A DNA stretch of 49,538 nt from Candidatus Edwardsbacteria bacterium (lineage in GTDB: Bacteria > Edwardsbacteria > AC1 > EtOH8). Shown piece after piece: positions 23,835 through 31,383 of the stretch (the stretch's first letter is position 1; each line of letters begins with the position of its first letter). Where the stretch lies: NCBI GenBank assembly GCA_018821925.1, contig JAHJLF010000057.1, forward strand, positions 1 through 49,538, read 5' to 3'. Made by a program: the position numbers and the translations under genes. The notes below the pieces were generated by a model, which was not told the DNA's origin, searched no databases, and was given only the letters and a program-made list of their open reading frames with translations.

Positions 23835-25046
23835 ATGCTGGACGATTCATTATTGCAGGAACTGCTGGTCAGCAATGATAAGAAAATAGTGCTGATCGTG
23901 GCCGATGGCCTGGGCGGCCTTCCCCGGGAGAGAGACGGCCAGACCGAACTGGAGTCGGCCGCCAAGCCGCATATCGATGCCCTGGCCATCAAATCGGTCT
24001 GCGGGCTGACGATACCCGTTTCCTACGGCATCACCCCCGGCAGCGGACCGGCCCACCTGTCGCTATTCGGGTATGACCCCATCAAATATCAGATCGGCCG
24101 GGGAGTGCTGGAGGCCCTGGGCATCGGACTGGAGATGACTCCTCGGGACGTGGCGGCTCGGGCCAATTTTGCTACCATGGATCCCAACGGGCTGATAACC
24201 GACCGACGGGCCGGCCGGATCCCCACCGAGAAGAACATGGAACTGTGCGCCAAAATGCAGGCGGCCATCCCGGCCATTGACGGTGTGGAGGTGATGATCC
24301 GGCACGGCAAGGAGCACCGCTTCGTGGTGCTGTTTCGGGGCGATGGGCTCTCCGGCAACCTGCACGACACCGATCCCCAGCGGGAGGGTTTAGCGGCCAT
24401 AGAGCCCAAGGCCTTCTTCGAGGAGGACCTCAAGCTGGCCGCCGTGACAACCAAATTCATCGCCCAGGCCAACCAGCTGCTGAAGGACCAGCACCCGGCC
24501 AACACCCTTTTGATGCGGGGCTTTGCCAAGCATCCCGACATCCCCTCCATGAACAAGAGGTTCGGCCTTAAAGCCGCGGCCATCGCCACCTATCCCATGT
24601 ACAAGGGGCTGGCCAAGCTGGTGGGCATGACCGAGCTGGACACCGGCCAGACCATCGAGGATGAGTTCGAGACCTTAAGGCTCTATTATAACGATTTTGA
24701 TTTCTTCTACATCCACATCAAGAAGACCGATTCCTACGGAGAGGACGGCAACTTCAACGCCAAGGTCCAGGTGATCACCGAGCTGGACGACGCCATGCCG
24801 ATGGTCAGCAAACTGAACCCGGACGTGCTGGTGATAACCAGTGACCATTCCACCCCGGCCCGGATGAAGGGCCACAGCTGGCATCCCAACCCCTTCATGC
24901 TGCATTCCCCGTATGTCCGGCCGGACGGCCTGGACAGTTTTAACGAGCGGAACTGCGCCTACGGCAGTTTGGGCTGTTTCCCGGCGGTGGAGGCCATGCC
25001 CCTGATGCTGGCCAATGCTCTGAAGCTGGGCAAATTCGGGGCCTAG
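23835..25046 (+). CDS. apgM: 2,3-bisphosphoglycerate-independent phosphoglycerate mutase, archaeal type
   Basis: This 403-residue enzyme interconverts 3- and 2-phosphoglycerate in glycolysis. It is of the archaeal ApgM type of the alkaline-phosphatase superfamily, not GpmI: the opening is KIVLIVADGLGGLP with metal ligand D24, and the phosphorylated serine is likely S70 in ITPGSGPAHLSLFGYDP. Later motifs are NFATMD, RAGRIPT, the HDTDPQ segment, HIKKTDSYGEDG and VITSDHSTPA with metal ligands. A GGGAG ribosome binding site precedes the ATG. The archaeal type is also found in several bacterial lineages, so it is not by itself proof of transfer. The gene is intact and the only glycolytic gene in the window. 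Confidence 0.93.
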   Translation: MLDDSLLQELLVSNDKKIVLIVADGLGGLPRERDGQTELESAAKPHIDALAIKSVCGLTIPVSYGITPGSGPAHLSLFGYDPIKYQIGRGVLEALGIGLEMTPRDVAARANFATMDPNGLITDRRAGRIPTEKNMELCAKMQAAIPAIDGVEVMIRHGKEHRFVVLFRGDGLSGNLHDTDPQREGLAAIEPKAFFEEDLKLAAVTTKFIAQANQLLKDQHPANTLLMRGFAKHPDIPSMNKRFGLKAAAIATYPMYKGLAKLVGMTELDTGQTIEDEFETLRLYYNDFDFFYIHIKKTDSYGEDGNFNAKVQVITELDDAMPMVSKLNPDVLVITSDHSTPARMKGHSWHPNPFMLHSPYVRPDGLDSFNERNCAYGSLGCFPAVEAMPLMLANALKLGKFGA

Positions 25047-25059
25047 AAATTTCAAATCG

Positions 25060-25763
25060 ATGTTTTCCCAAAAGGTTTCTACATATCTGGTCTGGCTGTC
25101 ATGATCGCCGGACTGGCATTCATCCCCTGGCCCGGAGCGGCCCAATCCCTGTCCTTCGGCCTGTGGGGAAATTTAAACGGGGCCAAGTTCGTCTGGAACC
25201 AGAACACCAACGCTACGATCAATGAAAAGGTCGGACTGGGCGGAGGCGGGTATATAAATTATCGGATCAACCGGCTGGTCTCCTTCCGGTCAGGGCTTCT
25301 GCTCAACCAGAAGGGGGCCGAGGTGGTGTAGGCTTTCCGCCAGACCGACCCGGCCACCGGCATTACCTACGATCATTACAATACCTCGAACACCAGGCTG
25401 AACTATGCCGAGGTTCCGGTGGCGGTCTGCTTCAGCCTGCCGAGGTCATATCATCCCTTGCTTAATTTATATTTCGGTTTTTACGGGGCGCTGCTTGTCT
25501 CCGGACGGCAGGTCATTACCAACAGCGCTTCAGCCGGGATCATCCAGATGGACAGCGTTTACACAACTCCGGAGTCTGCCTTCAGAAAGGATGATTACGG
25601 ACTGGTACTGGGCGGAAACATCCCCATGGGTCGGATCGAGCTGGGCGGCTGCTACAGCATAGGTTTCCCCAGGATATTAAGGTCGAACATCGCGGATATC
25701 AACCGGTACGTGGACCACCGCAACCGGGTGCTGTCGTTAACCGTGGGCTATCGGATAAGATAA
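25060..25763 (+). pseudogene. Outer-membrane barrel protein (PorT-like), interrupted by an in-frame TAG
   Basis: One reading frame from 25101 to 25763 encodes a small beta-barrel protein except for a TAG at 25329-25331. Before it are LSFGLWGNLNGAKF and YINYRINRLVSFRSGLLLNQKG; after it the same frame continues with RLNYAEVPVAVCFSLP and ends in VLSLTVGYRIR. This is the layout of PorT-family outer-membrane barrels of about 200-230 residues. The 5' end is also unsound: the signal peptide seems to begin at ATG 25060 (MFSQKVSTYLVWLS) in another frame, and the ATG at 25101 gives a signal lacking basic residues. A frameshift plus an amber stop suggests a decaying gene; sequencing error is the alternative. 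Confidence 0.7.
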
Positions 25764-25796
25764 ATCAAACCAAAACAAATATAAAGGAAGTTGATC

Positions 25797-27032
25797 ATGG
25801 CCAAGAATATCATCATCAACGCCGAGACCCTGTTCGACGGAAAGAAAAAACTGAACAACGTCTCGGTGGTCATCGAGAACGACAAAATAGTGGAGATCGG
25901 CAAGAAAAAGAAGAAGGCCGATTTTTCGGGAGTGGTCACCCCGGCCTTCATAGACGCCCACTCCCACATCGGGATGGCCCGCTTCGGCGAGCCGGGGGCC
26001 GAGGATGAGGCCAACGACATCACCGACCAGTTCCTGCCCATCAACGACCCCCTGAACAGCGTCTACTTCGACGATCTGGCCTTCAAGGAGGCGGTGGACT
26101 TCGGGGTGCTGTACAGCTGCATCGTCCCCGGCAGCGGCAATCTTTTAGGCGGCCGGGCCATGATCATCAAAAACTTCGCCCGCCACCGCCAGGAAGCCCT
26201 GCTTAAGGACTACGGTTACAAGATGGCACTGGGCTATAACCCGCGCTCCACCGGGGAATGGAAGGGGACCCGGCCCAACACCCGGATGGGCATCTATGGG
26301 ATGCTGGAGAAGAAATTCGACTCGGTGCTGCTGAAGAAACAAAAGACCGAGCTGGCCAGGGAGAAGAAGCTCAAGGAGCTGGACATCAAGGTGCGGAGCG
26401 GCGAGAAGAAGCTGAACCGGGCGGATGTGGAGTTCGAAAAGAAGACCATCGAGAAGGAATATCTTCTGGATTTCGACTGCGAGGAGAGGTCCCTGCTGGA
26501 TCTGCTGGAGGGCAGGAAGATCGCCAAGGTTCACGTCCACAAGGAGGACGACGCGCTGTATCTGATCGAGCTGGTCAAGAAATACAAGATCAGGGTCACC
26601 GCCGACCATCTGGGCGACGTGCATCACAAGGAGATATTCGATGAACTGGCAAAGCATGACATTCCGGTGGTCTACGGCCCGCTGGGCGCCATGCCATACA
26701 AGGTGGAGCTGAAGAACGAGAGCTACAAGAACACCGAACTGCTGATGAAGTCCAAGGCCCGGTACGGGCTGATGACCGACCACCCGGTGATCATGGCCCC
26801 GGCCCTGAGGGACAGCCTGAAGTTTTTTATGATCTTCGGGATGAAAGAAGAGGAGGCCATCTCGCTGATCACCTACAAGAATGCCGGGATCCTGGGGATA
26901 GATGATATCCTGGGCAGCGTGGAGCCGGGCAAGCTGGCCAGCCTGATAGTCTGGAACAAGAACCCCCTGCAATTGTCGGCCTATCCCAGTTGCGTGATGG
27001 CCGAAGGAAAAGTGATTCGGAAGGGGATGTAG
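25797..27032 (+). CDS. Amidohydrolase-family metal-dependent hydrolase
   Basis: This 411-residue protein has the composite layout of the amidohydrolase superfamily: a small N-terminal beta domain, a barrel starting with TPAFIDAHSHIG (metal ligands H55 and H57), later VHVHKE, VTADHLGDVHH and the LMTDHPV aspartate, and a C-terminal strand set ending in SLIVWNKNPL. It resembles imidazolonepropionase-like deacetylases of unknown substrate. A charged helical insertion (about residues 175-220, rich in K and E) sits inside the barrel. I choose ATG 25797 because an AAGGAAG site lies 6-7 bases upstream, while the TTG at 25791 is too close. A decayed copy of its 3' end lies at 27537-27656. Confidence 0.86.
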   Translation: MAKNIIINAETLFDGKKKLNNVSVVIENDKIVEIGKKKKKADFSGVVTPAFIDAHSHIGMARFGEPGAEDEANDITDQFLPINDPLNSVYFDDLAFKEAVDFGVLYSCIVPGSGNLLGGRAMIIKNFARHRQEALLKDYGYKMALGYNPRSTGEWKGTRPNTRMGIYGMLEKKFDSVLLKKQKTELAREKKLKELDIKVRSGEKKLNRADVEFEKKTIEKEYLLDFDCEERSLLDLLEGRKIAKVHVHKEDDALYLIELVKKYKIRVTADHLGDVHHKEIFDELAKHDIPVVYGPLGAMPYKVELKNESYKNTELLMKSKARYGLMTDHPVIMAPALRDSLKFFMIFGMKEEEAISLITYKNAGILGIDDILGSVEPGKLASLIVWNKNPLQLSAYPSCVMAEGKVIRKGM

Positions 27033-27103
27033 CGGCAAAAATAAAATATTTTCAGCATCCGTTACAATGAGGCCATACAAACAGGCAAACAGAAAGGGGG
27101 CAA

Positions 27104-27520
27104 ATGAGCCAGAGAAAAATTTACATAACTGCATACGATAAAAAACGTTTGGAACAGATGATTTCCAACCACCTGCAGGCCTATAATCCAGAACTAAAAT
27201 ATCTCACAGATTTGCAGGGGGAGTTGAACCGGGCCGAGGTAGTTTTATCCGAAGCAATTCCCAATGATATGGTGACGATGAACAGCAAAGTGACGGTCAA
27301 GGACATGGAAACAGGAGAGTCTTTCACCTATACTTTGGTTTTTCCGGCGGCGGCTAACATTTCGCAGGATAAGATTTCCGTTTTATCGCCAGTTGGGACA
27401 GCCTTGATTGGCTACCAAGCTGGTGATATAGTGGAATGGGAGGTGCCGGAAGGCATCAGGAAATTAAAAATTATGGAGGTCGTCTATCAGCCCGAGGCGG
27501 CAGGTGACTATCACCTGTAA
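27104..27520 (+). CDS. rnk: Rnk-like regulator of nucleoside diphosphate kinase (GreA/GreB C-terminal fold)
   Basis: This 138-residue protein matches Rnk, which in Escherichia coli binds RNA polymerase at the secondary channel and affects nucleoside diphosphate kinase levels. The N-terminal half is a short helical hairpin; the C-terminal half is the GreA/GreB-like FKBP fold with NDMVTMNSKV, TLVFPA, ISVLSPVGTALIGYQAGD, and the closing YQPEAAGDYHL. An AAAGGGGG ribosome binding site lies just before the ATG. Rnk is best known from Proteobacteria, so its presence between an amidohydrolase gene and the remnant of a second one suggests an acquired gene. No Ndk gene is nearby. Confidence 0.88.
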   Translation: MSQRKIYITAYDKKRLEQMISNHLQAYNPELKYLTDLQGELNRAEVVLSEAIPNDMVTMNSKVTVKDMETGESFTYTLVFPAAANISQDKISVLSPVGTALIGYQAGDIVEWEVPEGIRKLKIMEVVYQPEAAGDYHL

Positions 27521-27536
27521 TTTTTATATGCTAACC

Positions 27537-27656
27537 GGCAGCGTGGTGCCGGGCAAGCTGGCCAGCCTGACGGTGTGGAACAAGAACCCGCTGCAGATGG
27601 CGGCCTATCCCAACTGCGTGATGGCCGAAGGAAAAGTGATTCGGAAAGGAATTTGA
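27537..27656 (+). pseudogene. 3'-terminal remnant of a second amidohydrolase gene
   Basis: This 120-base stretch encodes GSVVPGKLASLTVWNKNPLQ and continues to KVIRKGI and a stop, matching the last 39 codons of the amidohydrolase at 25797. By eye about nine bases in ten agree. Amino-acid changes are conservative (I to V, S to A, S to N), so it diverged as a working paralogue before the rest was lost. It has no start and sits between rnk and the AT-rich nuclease pair. Confidence 0.85.
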
Positions 27657-27669
27657 TAGGAAAGATGCT

Positions 27670-28395
27670 TTGGACAGTCAAATGAAAAGCATGGATAGCA
27701 GGTTGATTGAACAAAAGAAATCACTTATTTTGATTGAAAAAGAACTTGCGTTATGTGCTTTGGAAACAGAGCTTGAAAAATTAAAAAAGCACCCAGAGCC
27801 AGAGTTTAATCTTTTTGATGCTTTCTATGTTCATGAAGAAGAGCAAGTATCAACAATATTGGCTTATTTGTTTAACTGGAACAATGCATTGAGTGCTGGT
27901 GATAAATTTTTATATGTCTTCTTGGAAAAATTTCTTGACACATCTAATTCGGCTATAATACAGAAAAATAAATGGTATGTTGAATTAGAGGTTCATGTTA
28001 CAGATGAAAAAGGGGAAAAGGCGAGGCGACCAGACATAGTGCTTGAATGCGATGAAATGGTAGTATTTATTGAAAATAAAATAAATAAATCAGCGATAAA
28101 AGAGAATCAAATAAAAGAAACGATTGGTTTTATTGATGGGGCTAAAAATAGATGGTTAAACAAAAAGAAAACGTATTTAGTTTTAGCTCCAGATAAAAAT
28201 AATGAAATAATAAAAAACGAATGTGAAAAAGCCAGAAGAGAGCACAAAGACATTAACGTAACTATTGTTGGTTGGGATGAAGTCATAAATATATGTAGAC
28301 AGTTTATAACAAAGATTGAGAAGAACACGCGCTTATATTTTACAATGATTGATTTTTCAATTTATATTAAAAGGATTATGAGTGATGGCAGATGA
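27670..28395 (+). CDS. PD-(D/E)XK nuclease family protein
   Basis: This protein of about 241 residues shows a PD-(D/E)XK nuclease core: RRPDIVLECDEMVVFIENKIN gives the D, the acidic residue and the lysine in the right spacing (PD, then ENK 15 residues on). It resembles the PDDEXK_4 type group found near defence genes. The N-terminal part has the NLFDAFYVHEEEQVSTILAY segment often seen in that group. The gene is strongly AT-rich compared with both flanks, a sign of transfer. The start is either TTG 27670, with AGGAAAG seven bases upstream, or ATG 27682. It overlaps the next gene by 11 bases. A role in restricting foreign DNA is plausible but unproven. Confidence 0.75.
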   Translation: MDSQMKSMDSRLIEQKKSLILIEKELALCALETELEKLKKHPEPEFNLFDAFYVHEEEQVSTILAYLFNWNNALSAGDKFLYVFLEKFLDTSNSAIIQKNKWYVELEVHVTDEKGEKARRPDIVLECDEMVVFIENKINKSAIKENQIKETIGFIDGAKNRWLNKKKTYLVLAPDKNNEIIKNECEKARREHKDINVTIVGWDEVINICRQFITKIEKNTRLYFTMIDFSIYIKRIMSDGR

Positions 28396-28945
28396 GAATA
28401 ACAAGAAGGGAAGTGAATCCGAAACATATGAATTAGATTCAAAGATCGCTCGATATGCTAAACTATACATTGACTATGGTGGCCAATTAGAAAAAATCGA
28501 AGAATCAGGCAAAAATTTTATGAAAATAGTTCTTAGCAGAATCGAGGAAATATTTAATGCGGACAATAAATTAAAAACAAAAACAAATATAAAGGATTAC
28601 TTAATATTCAAAAACTATTATAGTTTTGGAATAAGTATACCAAAAGGACAAAACACATTAACTATAGATGTGTCATTCTTTGATCCGGAAGATATATCTG
28701 CAAGGCCTTCTATTGAAATATATCTTACAGGAAAAGTAAAAAACGGAAACAATTTCTTTTCAGCCTTAGAGAAAAACATTGGTAAATATAAAGCAATAAA
28801 AATTGGTCAGAGGGATAGGGGTAGATATTATGAATGTGCAGTAGACTTTACAAAGGACGTAAACACAATTGCTGAAGCTATGTATAAAGAGTTATCGGAA
28901 ATTTTTGACGTGATTGAACAAATCATAAATAAATTAGATGAATAA
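28385..28945 (+). CDS. Unknown partner of the PD-(D/E)XK nuclease
   Basis: This 186-residue protein is not one I recognise. It is strongly charged, has an N-terminal helical part (SKIARYAKLYIDYGGQLEKI), a central beta-rich part (YYSFGISIPKG, LTIDVSFFDPEDI, SIEIYLTG) and a C-terminal helix. There is no signal peptide or membrane segment. Its start overlaps the nuclease gene by 11 bases and it shares the same AT-rich composition, so the two arrived and are expressed together. It could be a specificity or regulatory subunit, or an immunity protein. I choose the ATG at 28385 rather than the GTG three bases before it. Confidence 0.65.
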   Translation: MADENNKKGSESETYELDSKIARYAKLYIDYGGQLEKIEESGKNFMKIVLSRIEEIFNADNKLKTKTNIKDYLIFKNYYSFGISIPKGQNTLTIDVSFFDPEDISARPSIEIYLTGKVKNGNNFFSALEKNIGKYKAIKIGQRDRGRYYECAVDFTKDVNTIAEAMYKELSEIFDVIEQIINKLDE

Positions 28946-29049
28946 ATATTTATCTCTATAATCAAATTCACACCCAGGTCATGTTACGGGGCAAATCGAC
29001 AGAATCTGTATACCTTAAATGTGTAAGCTAACAATCCTAAAGAACCAAA

Positions 29050-29547
29050 ATGCTGTACCAAAAAATCATAGAAAAATTGAATGACGAACAGGTTGAATAT
29101 CTGGTTGCCGGAGGCATTGCGGTAAACCTGCACGGTTACATCCGGGCCACCATGGATCTGGATGTGCTGATGATGCTGGACGATGTGAATACGAGCAAAT
29201 TCATAAAAATTGTAAAAGAACTGGGCTATAAGCCAAAGGTTCCGGTGACAATAGATGACTTTTCCGATCCTGCGAAAAGGAAGGAATGGATAAGCAAGAA
29301 AAACATGGTAGTATTCTCGGTCTATAATCCAGACAACGACATGGAACACGTGGATATACTGCTAGAGGACAAAATAGATTTTCACAAGGCATACAAAAGG
29401 CGCGAGATCATCAAATCCGGTGGATTGATGATAAATCTTATCAGCCTAGACGACCTGATCCGGCTCAAGGAGATTGCCGGAAGAGAAAGGGACAAGATAG
29501 ACATCAAGGCATTGCAAAAAATAAAGGAGCTGAGAAATGAGAAATAA
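29050..29547 (+). CDS. Nucleotidyltransferase of MNT/AbiEii type
   Basis: This 165-residue protein has a minimal nucleotidyltransferase fold. The motif EYLVAGGIAVNLHG is followed by the paired acidic residues in TMDLDVLM and a third in HVDILL, which together form the metal site of polymerase-beta-like transferases. A C-terminal LISLDDLIRLKEIAGRERD helix is typical of AbiEii/DUF6036-like proteins, some of which are toxins that modify tRNA. It overlaps a 59-residue gene by 11 bases, as toxin-antitoxin pairs often do. It lies in the accessory islet next to the nuclease pair. The exact target is unknown, and a housekeeping role cannot be excluded. Confidence 0.78.
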   Translation: MLYQKIIEKLNDEQVEYLVAGGIAVNLHGYIRATMDLDVLMMLDDVNTSKFIKIVKELGYKPKVPVTIDDFSDPAKRKEWISKKNMVVFSVYNPDNDMEHVDILLEDKIDFHKAYKRREIIKSGGLMINLISLDDLIRLKEIAGRERDKIDIKALQKIKELRNEK

Positions 29548-29716
29548 AATAAACAAAGATGACCAGTATTACAACCTTGACGATCTGCGATCTGCCCAAA
29601 AACTTAGTTATGGCCAAAGGATGGAAATGCTGGAAAAGATCAACGAATTCCTGATGAAAACAATGCCTGAAAAGAGCAAACAAATCAGCCGGAAACTTCA
29701 AGAAAATAATTTTTGA
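29537..29716 (+). CDS. Small 59-residue partner of the nucleotidyltransferase
   Basis: A short frame starts at ATG 29537, inside the end of the nucleotidyltransferase gene and after an AAAGGAG site at 29523-29529. The protein reads MRNKINKDDQYYNLDDL, then a helical segment with LSYGQRMEMLEKINEFL and a basic end. It looks fully helical with no membrane segment. The 11-base overlap, small size and coupling make it a candidate antitoxin or activating subunit. I do not recognise its family. It ends eight bases before purH. Confidence 0.68.
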   Translation: MRNKINKDDQYYNLDDLRSAQKLSYGQRMEMLEKINEFLMKTMPEKSKQISRKLQENNF

Positions 29717-29724
29717 TCAAAACC

Positions 29725-31284
29725 ATGCAAACCAAACGAGCACTTATCAGCGTCTACGATAAGACCGGGCTGGAAAAATTCGCCCGGGAGCTGGCCTCTT
29801 TGGGCTACGAGATAGTCTCCAGCGGCGGGACCGCCGGGCACCTGCGGGAGAAGGGGATCGATGTGATCGACGTCTCCGACGTCACCGGGTTCCCCGAGAT
29901 GCTGGACGGCCGGGTCAAAACCCTGCATCCCCGGATCCATGCCGGCATCCTGGCCTGCCGCCATATTCCAGCCCATATGGAGAAGCTAAAGCAGAACGAT
30001 ATCGCGCCCATCGATCTGGTGATCGTCAACCTGTACCCCTTTGAGCAGACGGTGGCCAAACCCGACGTCACCGAGGAGCAGGCCATCGAGAACATTGACA
30101 TCGGCGGGCCCTCGCTGATCCGGGCGGCGGCCAAGAACTACCAGGCGGTGGCGGTGCTGACCTCGCCGGAGCAGTACCAGCCGGTGCTGGACGAGATCAA
30201 GCAACACAAAGATGTGTCGCTGGAAACCAAAAAGAAACTGGCGGTCCGCGCCTTCGAACTGACCGGCCGGTACGACGTGGCCATAAACAATTATTTCTCC
30301 GAACGCATCTCAGGCGGCCAGGAATTGCCGGTCGGCATCAACCTTTCCCTCGACAAAGCCATAGGGCTCAGATACGGCGAGAACCCACATCAGAATGCCG
30401 GGTTCTATGTTCACTCCGGAGCCAAAATTCCTTTCGAACAGATACACGGCAAGGAGATCTCTTATAACAATATCCTGGACCTGTCGGCCGCCTGGGAGCT
30501 GATCCAGGAATTCAAAAAACCATCCTGCGCCATCATCAAGCACACCAACCCCTGCGGCTGCGCCACTGCCGAGAGCATTGTTCAGGCTTATGTGCTGGCC
30601 AGCCAGGGCGAATTGCCGCCCGAGCCCATCTCGCGGTTCGGTGGGATCATCAGCTTCAACCGGCCGCTGGACCAGGAGACCGCCATGCAGATCGTGGCTC
30701 CGGGCAGTTTCTACGAGGTGATCGCCGCTCCGGACTTCGGCCCCGGGGTTAAGGACATCTTTGCCGGACGCAAGGGCTGGGGTCAGAATGTCCGTTTGGT
30801 CAAAGTGGACAGGGAGACGGTCCGGGCGGAGTGGATATTACGATCGGCGGCCGGAGGATACCTGATCCAGCGTCCCGACGGTATGGTGCTGGACGAGAAG
30901 ATCCTGCAGCATGTCTCCGGCCCGGCGCCTGCCGAGGCAATGATGGCGGATCTGGTATTCGCCTACCGGTTGGTGAAACATCTTAAATCCAATGCCATCG
31001 CCATAGCTAAAGACCAGCAACTGATAGGGACCGGGGCCGGGCAGATGAACCGGCTGGCCTCGGTCCGGCTGGCCCTGAAACAAGCAGGCGATCGCGCCAA
31101 AGGCGCGGTGCTGGCCTCCGATGGCTTCTTCCCGTTCCACGACAACATTGAGGAGGCAGCGGCCGGCGGCATCGCGGCCATCATCCAGCCGGGCGGCTCG
31201 GTCAAGGATTCGGATGTCATCCAGAAGGCCAAGGAGATGAATATCACCATGCTGCTCACCGGCCACCGGCATTTCCGGCACTAG
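29725..31284 (+). CDS. purH: Bifunctional AICAR formyltransferase / IMP cyclohydrolase
   Basis: This 519-residue enzyme catalyses the last two steps of purine synthesis, formylating AICAR with 10-formyl-tetrahydrofolate and closing the ring to IMP. The N-terminal MGS-like cyclohydrolase domain starts with RALISVYDKTGLEKFA and contains SSGGTAGHL, and the formyltransferase domain has the IIKHTNPCGCA motif with its catalytic Lys-His pair, then RFGGIISFNRPLD and a TGHRHFRH end. I choose ATG 29725 because it matches the family start; a TTG at 29713 would overlap the small upstream gene. No strong ribosome binding site is seen. glyA and folK further on supply the folate one-carbon units. Confidence 0.95.
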   Translation: MQTKRALISVYDKTGLEKFARELASLGYEIVSSGGTAGHLREKGIDVIDVSDVTGFPEMLDGRVKTLHPRIHAGILACRHIPAHMEKLKQNDIAPIDLVIVNLYPFEQTVAKPDVTEEQAIENIDIGGPSLIRAAAKNYQAVAVLTSPEQYQPVLDEIKQHKDVSLETKKKLAVRAFELTGRYDVAINNYFSERISGGQELPVGINLSLDKAIGLRYGENPHQNAGFYVHSGAKIPFEQIHGKEISYNNILDLSAAWELIQEFKKPSCAIIKHTNPCGCATAESIVQAYVLASQGELPPEPISRFGGIISFNRPLDQETAMQIVAPGSFYEVIAAPDFGPGVKDIFAGRKGWGQNVRLVKVDRETVRAEWILRSAAGGYLIQRPDGMVLDEKILQHVSGPAPAEAMMADLVFAYRLVKHLKSNAIAIAKDQQLIGTGAGQMNRLASVRLALKQAGDRAKGAVLASDGFFPFHDNIEEAAAGGIAAIIQPGGSVKDSDVIQKAKEMNITMLLTGHRHFRH

Positions 31285-31383
31285 AATATTTCATAAGGAA
31301 ACCATGAAACCATGAAAATTTCTGATTGGCAATAGGTTTATAATATTTCCTGGGTTCATTATTAAAAAGGGATAGAGATAATC

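Noticed and set aside
27104-27520. GreA or GreB transcription elongation factor
   Set aside because: The N-terminal coiled coil is much too short and the closing EAAGDYHL is specific to Rnk.
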